A stretch of DNA of 29,344 nucleotides, from IMG/VR virus record IMGVR_UViG_3300010211_000047, positions 1 to 29,344 of that record. One strand, given 5' to 3'. A model generated the notes under the pieces. The model did not search any database and was not told where the DNA came from. It saw nothing but the letters and a program-made list of their open reading frames with translations. Within the stretch, counting starts at the first letter, position 1, and each line of letters begins with the position of its first letter. This document shows positions 1-6,547 of the stretch, piece after piece. Source of the DNA: a virus. Both the position numbers and the translations under genes were made by a program.

Positions 1-1386
1 TCACCCTCCGTTCTTAGCCGCCGTCCACGCCTGGATGGCCTCATCGGCCAAGCCGACCCTCTCGCCTCCGGGCCATGGCAAATTGAATTCACGGCGCAAG
101 GCGGCTTGGACGTCGTCAGGGACCAGGCACATCGTCTTTGTCGCCGTCAGTTGCCAGCCTGTGCTGGTGCGGGTGAAACGCTGCACCGGGCCGATAAATG
201 TCTCGGCAAGACATCGGGCCTCGGCGGCGGAGTGGAATTTCTGGAAGGTCCACGCGGTCGGGGCGTCGTCCAGGTCTCCTCGATACAGCGCCAAGCGGCC
301 GGAGTCATCCAGGCTACCACTGTGATAGTACTGTTTGAGATTGGCTTGGGCTGTATTGCGGCGGATGGCGGTCAGACGCTCGCGCGGCCGGCCGGAAATG
401 TGAACGCGCCCGCCGGGACGGCACAGGGCGTTGAGGGTGATCATGACATCCCGCTCGGCGGTGACGCTGTCCACTGAGTTCAGGACCGAATCGCAAATCA
501 CCACATCCCATGGGCCGTGGGCCACCCAATCCCTGAGGGCATGGCGACACCAAGAGTGAGCTGTCTGCCGATCCAGGCGCGTGCCGTCGAGCGGGAAAAA
601 CTCCACCCAACAGACCGGATGACCCTGGTCGACCAGGGCGCGCGCATAATCCGCCTGTCCGGCGCCGAAGTCGATCAGGCGCTCGTCGCGGGTTAGGTGC
701 GGGAGCACGTGGCTTTCATAGAGCTGTGAGCGGCAAACACGCTTGCCATGCTTGCGCAGACGGGGCCGCTGGCAGGCGGATTGACGCCAGGTCTCTCCGT
801 GATCGGGAAAATGAAAAACACCGTAGTCGCGATGTAGCCAGCGCGCGGCATAGTCCGGGACCCGGATGGTGCGACAAGGAATCCCCATCACGGCGCAGGT
901 TAGGGCGTAGTTTATGCCGTCCACCACCCGGCCATCTCGGGTGGCGACGGCACAGCCCCAGGGCCCATACCGGCAGATCAGGTCACCGATGGTGGCTCGC
1001 GTGACGGCGTCCGGACCCCGGAAAGACCCGGCGATTTGGTCAGCCGGGACATCGACGAAAACCCCCATGCGGTCATCCGCCGGCACCGTGGCCCACAAGC
1101 CCGCGACATCTTCTGTGAGGTTGTGGAGCTGATTAAAGCGGACCTCATCCGTGGTCGTGAGTCCGGCTGCGAAGTAGACCGGGCCGAGTGTGCGACCGAG
1201 CGTATTGAGCTGTCGAAGCCGCTGGTGCCCGGCGATGACCGTGCCAGTGTCGCGGGCGATGATCGGTTTGACGACGCCGATGCGGCGGATGGACTGGCGT
1301 AGCGAAGCACAGGCCCGCGCGTCGATGACGCGGGGATTGTAGGGGGCCGGCCGCAACAGGCGAAGGGGATATCTAGCCCTGAACAT
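1..1386 (-). CDS. ParB-N domain fused to SAM-dependent methyltransferase (Mom-position protein)
   Basis: 461 residues, complete: TGA at 3-1, ATG at 1386-1384. Residues 1-65 look like a ParB/Srx N-terminal fold, with PYNPR (15-19), GVVKP (37-41) and AGHQR (52-56) in place of the usual GERR box. A central part (about 70-230) has no domain I can name. Residues 235-345 form a class I SAM-binding Rossmann domain: motif I LIDFGAGQAD (237-246), acidic Glu262 after strand 2, and VVICDSVLNS (295-304) at the motif IV position. That motif IV is not the DPPY/NPPY/NPPF of amino-methylating DNA methyltransferases nor the PC of cytosine-5 enzymes. The gene follows com and a 58-residue gene, overlapping the latter by 14 bases, so it sits where Mu has mom. 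A role in DNA modification is inferred from position and from the fusion; the acceptor is unknown. Partitioning is unlikely because no parA and no ParB helix-turn-helix or dimer domain is present. Confidence 0.85.
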   Translation of the reverse strand: MFRARYPLRLLRPAPYNPRVIDARACASLRQSIRRIGVVKPIIARDTGTVIAGHQRLRQLNTLGRTLGPVYFAAGLTTTDEVRFNQLHNLTEDVAGLWATVPADDRMGVFVDVPADQIAGSFRGPDAVTRATIGDLICRYGPWGCAVATRDGRVVDGINYALTCAVMGIPCRTIRVPDYAARWLHRDYGVFHFPDHGETWRQSACQRPRLRKHGKRVCRSQLYESHVLPHLTRDERLIDFGAGQADYARALVDQGHPVCWVEFFPLDGTRLDRQTAHSWCRHALRDWVAHGPWDVVICDSVLNSVDSVTAERDVMITLNALCRPGGRVHISGRPRERLTAIRRNTAQANLKQYYHSGSLDDSGRLALYRGDLDDAPTAWTFQKFHSAAEARCLAETFIGPVQRFTRTSTGWQLTATKTMCLVPDDVQAALRREFNLPWPGGERVGLADEAIQAWTAAKNGG

Positions 1387-1549
1387 CGAGCACCCCCCTT
1401 ACGAACCCATGCGGAATGCCTTTCTCTTCAATCCAGGCTTCAAGTCTTGCCTGCAGGCGTTCCGCTTCATCGTCGGTCATGGGTACCCGGTATTTACCGA
1501 TGCGCAGCTTGGCAATCGGTGTGCGAGGGGTGCGCTGAGTGTCCGCCAT
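1373..1549 (-). CDS. 58-residue small protein between com and the ParB-methyltransferase gene
   Basis: ATG at 1549-1547, TAG at 1375-1373. The protein starts MADTQRTPRTP and is basic at the N-terminus, with an acidic amphipathic helix in the middle (TDDEAERLQARLEAWIEEK). I do not recognise the family and see no cysteine pairs or membrane segment. It starts six bases after the com stop codon, with GGGAG upstream as a plausible ribosome binding site. Its 3' end overlaps the ParB-methyltransferase start by 14 bases and carries that gene's GGGGGG ribosome binding site. The three genes therefore look translationally linked. It may be a leader or accessory protein of the modification gene; this is inference from spacing only. 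Confidence 0.6.
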   Translation of the reverse strand: MADTQRTPRTPIAKLRIGKYRVPMTDDEAERLQARLEAWIEEKGIPHGFVRGVLDVQG

Positions 1550-1555
1550 CGCGGA

Positions 1556-1741
1556 TTACTCCCTGTCCGGCGCTCCCGGGCGCTCGGGCGGGGGGCTCGG
1601 TGGAGGCGACGGAGTCGCGGCCCTCATGGTGTTGAGTGCCCCGCATCGGGGGCATTTGATGGCGATTAAACCGCCATTGAAGCCTTTGATTTCCGCGAGC
1701 TTTTTGCTGCATTGCACGCAACGGATAGACTCTCCCGTCAT
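1556..1741 (-). CDS. com: Com-like zinc-finger translational regulator (Mu Com family)
   Basis: 61 residues from ATG at 1741-1739. Two CxxC knuckles (Cys8/Cys11 and Cys30/Cys33) flank a short strand-rich segment with the order RCVQCSKKL...IAIKCPRCG. This matches phage Mu Com, which binds a leader RNA and opens the mom translation start. The tail after residue 40 is a Pro/Ser/Ala-rich stretch that is poor in family features. The frame stays open upstream to 1888, but the conserved sequence begins at the chosen Met, and the extra 49 residues would cross strong palindromes, so the long form is unlikely. In Mu, com lies directly upstream of mom; here the neighbours are a 58-residue gene and a ParB-methyltransferase fusion, which makes the latter the likely Com target. 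Identification rests on the double CxxC pattern, its spacing and its position. Confidence 0.85.
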   Translation of the reverse strand: MTGESIRCVQCSKKLAEIKGFNGGLIAIKCPRCGALNTMRAATPSPPPSPPPERPGAPDRE

Positions 1742-1888
1742 TACAGGTCCCAAGTCAACCCCTCGCGCCGGCGCGAGGGCGGGCCGCGTTCCTGACGGCC
1801 GCATGGACGTGGGGGAGGTTTCGTCTCCCGGTTCGGGGTGTTGGCGCACCCCGGCCCCCGCCGGTCGACCGGCGGGGGCGTCGCTCAA
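1742..1888 (-). promoter_or_regulatory. Structured gap upstream of com (stem-loop cluster)
   Basis: This 147-base gap between the lectin-like tail gene and com holds four inverted repeats: a perfect 26-base palindrome (1854-1879), a 7-bp stem with a 6-base loop (1834-1853), a 5-bp stem with a 7-base loop (1813-1829) and a perfect 20-base palindrome (1760-1779). None is followed by a T-run on the minus strand. The position corresponds to the mom promoter and leader of Mu. I see no convincing -10/-35 pair, and the CCGGAA-N4-TTCCGG dyad found before the endolysin and protease genes is absent. The gap may separate com expression from the tail operon or form the com leader; the exact role is not visible. 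Confidence 0.5.
1834..1879 (-). terminator. Possible termination or processing hairpins after the tail genes
   Basis: Two adjacent stems begin 10 bases after the stop codon of the lectin-like tail gene. The first is a 26-base perfect palindrome (1854-1879) centred on GTCGAC; the second is CGGGGTG/CACCCCG around a 6-base loop (1834-1853). They would be very stable in RNA. No uridine tract follows, so this is not a textbook intrinsic terminator. The placement at an operon end supports a terminator, an RNA 3'-end stabiliser or a protein site. Confidence 0.35.
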
Positions 1889-2566
1889 TCACACCGCCCA
1901 TTTGGTTCGCAGATAGGCGATGATGTTGCCGCGCAATGCAGTGTCTGCTGTCAAATCAACGTCATAAAACAGAATTTCCGGGAAATGCCCGTTGAATTCA
2001 TGAGAGTTCCGGTCTCTTCCAAACCTATCGAAAGTCGGCAACGCGCCCGTCGCCGCTAAAATGAACACGTCTTGCTGCCCCCACCAAGGGGCTCTCTCTG
2101 TGCTGTTGGCAGTACCAACATACCCAGATAGTGAATAAACACTCGCATTCCTTACTTCGGCCCAACTCGCCGACCACGTGCAGTATCCTGATCCCCCTTG
2201 TGTGTAATCATTTCCGGCATATTCGTATGTAGAAGATGAACACAAGGCCATGAAGTTTTTATTACCAGATGACAATGGCGGCGTTGGTGTTGTCCCCCAG
2301 TACAAAGGCGTCGCAAAAGCCTTAAATCTTGGCATTGTGCCGCTGGTTATCTGCGAATAGTTCGTGTAGTCAAAATTTAGCCCTAGAGCGCCCACAGAGT
2401 GGGCCCCGTACAGGGTCATGACGACACCGCCCACGGTATCGGTCCAGGTGCCCGCGTCGAGGTCCAGCCCCTCCTCGACGGACCATCGCGCCACGAGCCC
2501 CTCTGTAGGCAGTGGCGGCCGGGGGCCGGCCGCCGCAGCTACCCGCATCGCGCCGCCGCCGATCAT
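1889..2566 (-). CDS. Lectin-like tail tip or receptor-binding protein
   Basis: 225 residues from ATG at 2566-2564, which overlaps the stop of the fibre gene (ATGA). The GTG nine bases upstream is also possible. After a Gly/Ala-rich start comes EGLVARWSVEEG, typical of the first strand of concanavalin A-like (LamG-type) domains. The C-terminus (FPEILFYDVDLTADTALR and then AYLRTKWAV) matches the usual end of such domains, an E-I-x-x-Y-D-x-x-L segment followed by a helix ending in KW. The likely job is binding a cell-surface glycan at the fibre tip. Much of the gene (about 1900-2400) is clearly less GC-rich than its surroundings and richer in Tyr, Ser and Asn codons, as expected for a recently exchanged receptor-binding module. 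Function is inferred from fold-like ends and position. Confidence 0.65.
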   Translation of the reverse strand: MIGGGAMRVAAAAGPRPPLPTEGLVARWSVEEGLDLDAGTWTDTVGGVVMTLYGAHSVGALGLNFDYTNYSQITSGTMPRFKAFATPLYWGTTPTPPLSSGNKNFMALCSSSTYEYAGNDYTQGGSGYCTWSASWAEVRNASVYSLSGYVGTANSTERAPWWGQQDVFILAATGALPTFDRFGRDRNSHEFNGHFPEILFYDVDLTADTALRGNIIAYLRTKWAV

Positions 2567-4140
2567 GCCGCCCACCCGCCGGCATGGGCGGCCAGCAGGC
2601 CGGCGGTGCCGTGCATCAGCACCACCACGTCCCGGGCGCCGGCCCCGGTTTGCCAGGGAGCCGGGATGTCGTAGGGCCAGCGCGCCGCCTTACCGCTGCT
2701 GTCCTGGAGGGTCGGGGTTCGCCCGCCCGTGGCGTCCTGGATCAGATGGAGCGTCACCGTATACCCCCGTCCGGCGGGCGGATCCGGCAGGGTCACGACG
2801 GTATCGGCGGTCAGGGTCAGGTGCTGCACCTCGCCCTCGGTCAGGGCCAGCGTGACGGCGGCGTCGGCCTCGCCGTGATCGGTCTCGGTGTAGCTGGCCT
2901 GGGTGTAGTGGACACGAGATGGCAGGGACAGGACCGCGTCGGCAAAGGTCAGCGCCGCCGACGTCTCGAAGCGCCGCGCCCCCACATTCCAATATCCGAT
3001 CCCGCCCCGCGTGGGGCTATCCTCGCGGGTGGCGACGGCCTGTTCGTCGCCGGCTTCGCCCAGCACCACGGTGTCATCCGACTCGCGGAACGTCAGTCGG
3101 TAGGCGGTCAGGGTGCCGCGCGCGATCTCTAGGCCGGCGGCGTCGGCGGTGACCCCGACGCCGACCTCGCCGTAGTTCAGGACCATCAAGTGGTCTGTGA
3201 CCTGGACGGTCTGCGCTTCCACGGAAAAGGTATCGCCGGCCACGGTCAGATTGCCGCCGACGGTGACGTCGCCGGCGATATTGGCGGACACCAAGGCCAC
3301 GTCGCCCAGGTTGTCCGGGATCTGGGATGCGATAATCTGGCCGTCCGCCCCCAGCGCCGCCACGCCGGACGCGGCACCGACAGCGGAGGCGGGGACGGCG
3401 CCCACGGCGGCGGCCGAGGGCAGCGGATGGACATGGTCGGCGCGGGCGGCAGCCGTGCCGGTGCCGACGGCGGCAGTCTCGGCCAGGGCGGCGGGGGCGG
3501 AGTCCGACAGGGGCGTATCTGGTGGGCCGGCGATGTTGCCGGCCGCTGTCCAGGTGCCATCGTCCTTGACCCACACCGTGCCGTGCTCGGCGCCGCCGGA
3601 GGCGTCCAAGGCCATGTCACCGTCGGTCCCCAATGCGGCGGAGGGCGTACCGACCACCGCCCACCATCGGCCGCCGATCTCGCCTTGGGGGCCCTGGTCG
3701 CCGGTCTCGCCTTGGGGGCCCTGGATGCCCCGGCGGCCGGACAGGCGGATGCGCCAGTCGCTGTACTCGCCACTGCCGGACACTCCATCCCCGGGTACAG
3801 TCACTTGCAGCGTGCCGGCGGCCGGGTCCGCCGCCGTCACTTGACCGACCATGGCGACGTCGGGGTCGGCCCCCGAATAGACCTCAACCCAACAGCCGGC
3901 GGTCAGCAGCGATCCACCGGTTATGGTCAGATCATGGACCCCGGCGCCGACCGTCAAGGCCGTGGCACTGCTGGCGGCATAGCTGGCGCCGATGCCCTGG
4001 ACCGCCAGGGCGCCGGCGTAATGCAGACCCACATAGCGCGGCACCCGCTGATCGTTGACCACCACCGTTTCCCCGGGGCCGAAGTCCCGCAGAAAATCCG
4101 CCGTATCGAAGGTGTAATCACCCAAAGCGAACGTTGTCAT
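2563..4140 (-). CDS. Tail fibre protein with collagen-like repeat
   Basis: 525 residues. An N-terminal beta-rich part (about 1-130) is followed by Gly-X-Y repeats at 135-157 (units such as GPQGETGDQ), then an ADHVHP motif (234-239) of a type common in phage fibres. A long alanine- and valine-rich region probably forms a trimeric beta-structure. The C-terminal part (about 400-525) carries beta-strand repeats ending in a Gly/Ala-rich tail. It probably trimerises and projects from the tail end to contact the host. The start ATG overlaps the stop of the preceding tail gene by four bases, and the next gene (lectin-like) starts within this gene's stop, so the fibre and tip are translated together. 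No chaperone domain is evident. The fibre role is well supported by the repeat and location; receptor specificity is unknown. Confidence 0.75.
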   Translation of the reverse strand: MTTFALGDYTFDTADFLRDFGPGETVVVNDQRVPRYVGLHYAGALAVQGIGASYAASSATALTVGAGVHDLTITGGSLLTAGCWVEVYSGADPDVAMVGQVTAADPAAGTLQVTVPGDGVSGSGEYSDWRIRLSGRRGIQGPQGETGDQGPQGEIGGRWWAVVGTPSAALGTDGDMALDASGGAEHGTVWVKDDGTWTAAGNIAGPPDTPLSDSAPAALAETAAVGTGTAAARADHVHPLPSAAAVGAVPASAVGAASGVAALGADGQIIASQIPDNLGDVALVSANIAGDVTVGGNLTVAGDTFSVEAQTVQVTDHLMVLNYGEVGVGVTADAAGLEIARGTLTAYRLTFRESDDTVVLGEAGDEQAVATREDSPTRGGIGYWNVGARRFETSAALTFADAVLSLPSRVHYTQASYTETDHGEADAAVTLALTEGEVQHLTLTADTVVTLPDPPAGRGYTVTLHLIQDATGGRTPTLQDSSGKAARWPYDIPAPWQTGAGARDVVVLMHGTAGLLAAHAGGWAA

Positions 4141-5036
4141 GCCACCTCCTCAATGAAGCGGAATCCGCCGTTGACCCAATCCCGCTGGGCCAGTTCCGGC
4201 GAGGCCATTGACCGCATGCGGCATAACCCGGACCGACGATGCCGATGCACAGTTTCAGTAGGATCCCAACTCACGTACATCTGACCGGTCAGACCACGTC
4301 GGCCGATCGCGTCGTATTGGCGCATGGCTTCCATCTCCGGCAGGCCCTCGATGGCCACATCCATGGTGCGGGCGGTCGGTCGCTTGTCGGCGTCGGTGCG
4401 GCCGGACAATGTGGTGCCGATGTCTGACGGATCCTCCCACCCCCAGGAGGCGCCGAATTCCACGCTTACCGATGTTTGCCAGCCGACGCCCGTCCATAGG
4501 CGCGACAGCCAGATATGGCCATCGGGGTTGCCTTCATCGGCGATGTAAAAGTGTTCGTACCGCGCCAGTACCGGCTCGGCGGCCATGTCGTGCCAGGGCA
4601 AGCGATACTGCCGTCGTTCGCGATCCGGGATGCGGCCATGACCGAAAGCGGGATCGGCGCGCGGCAACAGCCATGGATTGGTCACCTGAGGGCTGTAATC
4701 CTGGTCCCCGCTGTCGTGCAGGCGTTCGGTGTCGTTAGGATCCTCGCTGACGGTCCGGCGCACCGCGCCCAGGGGGCGAATGTTGCTATTGATGATGGCC
4801 CCGAACCGCAGATCGGTGGCCGCGCCGTAATCGATGGTCAGGCGGGTCGCCTCCGGGTCCGTGCTGGCCGATTGAGCCCGGACCAGAAGGCGCGCATCCA
4901 ACAGGTTGGCAAGGGGGCGCTCGGGGATCCAGGCACCGCCGGACAGGGTGGCCGGTGCACCCGTGCCGTGGGGATCGTCTATGCGGTTGTCCCAAACAAT
5001 CAGCAGATTACGGCTGGTGTCCGTCTGATCGCCCAT
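4137..5036 (-). CDS. Tail tip/hub-associated protein
   Basis: 299 residues from ATG at 5036, two bases after the preceding stop, with GGGGG five bases before the ATG. A GTG at 5048 would add four residues and is less likely. The protein is rich in Trp, Asp and Arg. It contains an early RPLANLLDARL segment and a beta-sandwich-like stretch that reads as a galactose-binding-type jelly roll (for example TRLTIDYGAATDLRFGA). Proteins of this type occur next to the fibre gene in siphovirus-type tails of alphaproteobacterial phages. Position, between a hub-type protein and the fibre, suggests a component of the tail tip or a fibre adaptor. I cannot assign a named family with confidence. Confidence 0.55.
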   Translation of the reverse strand: MGDQTDTSRNLLIVWDNRIDDPHGTGAPATLSGGAWIPERPLANLLDARLLVRAQSASTDPEATRLTIDYGAATDLRFGAIINSNIRPLGAVRRTVSEDPNDTERLHDSGDQDYSPQVTNPWLLPRADPAFGHGRIPDRERRQYRLPWHDMAAEPVLARYEHFYIADEGNPDGHIWLSRLWTGVGWQTSVSVEFGASWGWEDPSDIGTTLSGRTDADKRPTARTMDVAIEGLPEMEAMRQYDAIGRRGLTGQMYVSWDPTETVHRHRRSGLCRMRSMASPELAQRDWVNGGFRFIEEVA

Positions 5037-5038
5037 GG

Positions 5039-6547
5039 TCACCCCCACACCGTGAGTTCGGCCGCCGCGCGCTCCCGGCGCAGGCCCACCACCCAGGCGC
5101 GGGCCATCCCCAGGCGGGGCAGCGCCGACAGGTTGAGGCAGTCACCCAGATCCAACCCGCGCGCCGCGTCGCGGGTGACGGACAGGCGCCAGGCCCGGCG
5201 GGGCGCGGCGAACAAGGCTTCCAGGTTGGCGAGGCGCTCCTGGGCGGCGGCCTGGGTGGCCAGCACCGTTTGGCGCGCGACGGTCACATGGTTCGGCCAT
5301 CGGGCCTGGACAGCGTCCAGGTCGAGGCCTTCCAGGCGATATTCATCGAGCACCAAATCGCGATAGGCGAGGCGCTCGGCGATATCGTCCGGATCGCGCA
5401 GACGGTCTGACGTCAGCGTGGTCCAGGCGCGGCGGTACTCCACCTCAATGCGGCCGGCCGGGACCTCGGCGCCGGTGCTGACCAGGCGCGGCACGGCGGT
5501 CAGGTCATCGTCGGTCAGGGTCGCGGCGGCGGTGGCTAACTCAGGCGGCGGCGTCAGGCGGAAGGCGGTGATCTGGCCGGTCGCGGTGTCGTGCCACCAG
5601 GCGCCGGTGGCGCCGACGATGGCATCCAGGACCTCGCCCACCGTGGCGTCGTCGGTCCCCGTCCAATACCCGGCTTCCCAGGCCGGCAGGGCATCGACCG
5701 CCGCCAGGATATCGGCCGACGCCATGCCGCCCGGACCTTCGAGAATTGCCCGGGCCAGGGCGCCGGCGCTGCTGTCGGCGTGAAAGCGGGCGCTGACCGT
5801 AGCCGCGCCCTCGGGCACGCCATAGGGGCGGATGATACCCAGGGCCGAACAGCCGGCCACCTCGCCGGGCGCCAACTCGGCGGCAAGCAAGGCGCCCAAA
5901 TCCGCGTAATCGGTGCCATTCAGGGCCAGGATGGCGCCGCCGTCGGCGGCATGAGTCAGGGCGTCATAGGGGCCGATGCGCCACAGGTTGTCTGATGTAT
6001 TGGCCTCGACAGGGGTTACCGCCTCGCAAACTCCCCAACCGGTGGGCACCGGCCGCCCGGCCAGGGACTCGCCGCCCTCGGCGCCCAACCCGCCGCCGGT
6101 GGATGTGCCGGCCAGGGTCTCCTCGGTGATTGGGCGGTCGCGTAACTCGGCCAGGCGGTTGGTCAGGATCAGATCCACGCCCGACCACCCCACGTCGGCG
6201 CGGTCGACGACGCCCATCATGACCGGCGTGAATTGGGACGTGGGCTTGCCGGCGGGGCCCTCCAACACCGTGATCGCGCGGCCAAAGGCCCAGTCGCGCA
6301 GATGGTCCCATTGCCCGCCGCGATTGGCGAGGGTGATCGCCGACACACCCGTATCGGCCGGGCTGGCGGGATCCAGATCCGTGCCCATGGACCGCGTCAG
6401 GATGGGCGGGGACTCCAGGTCATCCAGCCAGTCCACATTGCCCTCGTCGGCGCCAGCGGCATAGCCTCGGTCGCTAATGGTCAGGGTGGCCGCCTCGCCA
6501 TCCCCGTCGAGGGCCTGGACGCGGATGCGGGTCTCGATCTCCCTCAT
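5039..6547 (-). CDS. Baseplate hub-type tail protein
   Basis: 502 residues; the ATG overlaps the tape-measure stop by four bases. The N-terminal 130 residues contain a pattern seen in siphovirus hub or distal tail proteins: a strand-rich segment, then SAITLANRGGQWDHLRDW and GRAITVLEG, in which a periodic surface is described as 'LaN-DG-hD-L'. The middle contains strand- and Gly-rich sequence, and residues 290-500 are mixed alpha/beta with an Arg-rich end. No peptidase (NlpC/P60) or lysozyme motif is visible, so it does not look like the cell-wall-degrading tail protein. Its place right after the tape measure suggests it closes the tail tube and anchors the tip proteins encoded next. Family assignment is tentative. 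Confidence 0.6.
   Translation of the reverse strand: MREIETRIRVQALDGDGEAATLTISDRGYAAGADEGNVDWLDDLESPPILTRSMGTDLDPASPADTGVSAITLANRGGQWDHLRDWAFGRAITVLEGPAGKPTSQFTPVMMGVVDRADVGWSGVDLILTNRLAELRDRPITEETLAGTSTGGGLGAEGGESLAGRPVPTGWGVCEAVTPVEANTSDNLWRIGPYDALTHAADGGAILALNGTDYADLGALLAAELAPGEVAGCSALGIIRPYGVPEGAATVSARFHADSSAGALARAILEGPGGMASADILAAVDALPAWEAGYWTGTDDATVGEVLDAIVGATGAWWHDTATGQITAFRLTPPPELATAAATLTDDDLTAVPRLVSTGAEVPAGRIEVEYRRAWTTLTSDRLRDPDDIAERLAYRDLVLDEYRLEGLDLDAVQARWPNHVTVARQTVLATQAAAQERLANLEALFAAPRRAWRLSVTRDAARGLDLGDCLNLSALPRLGMARAWVVGLRRERAAAELTVWG

Noticed and set aside
1-1386. Reading the first gene as a plasmid or chromosome partition ParB
   Set aside because: It lacks the helix-turn-helix and dimer domains, there is no parA, and two thirds of it is unrelated, including a methyltransferase domain.
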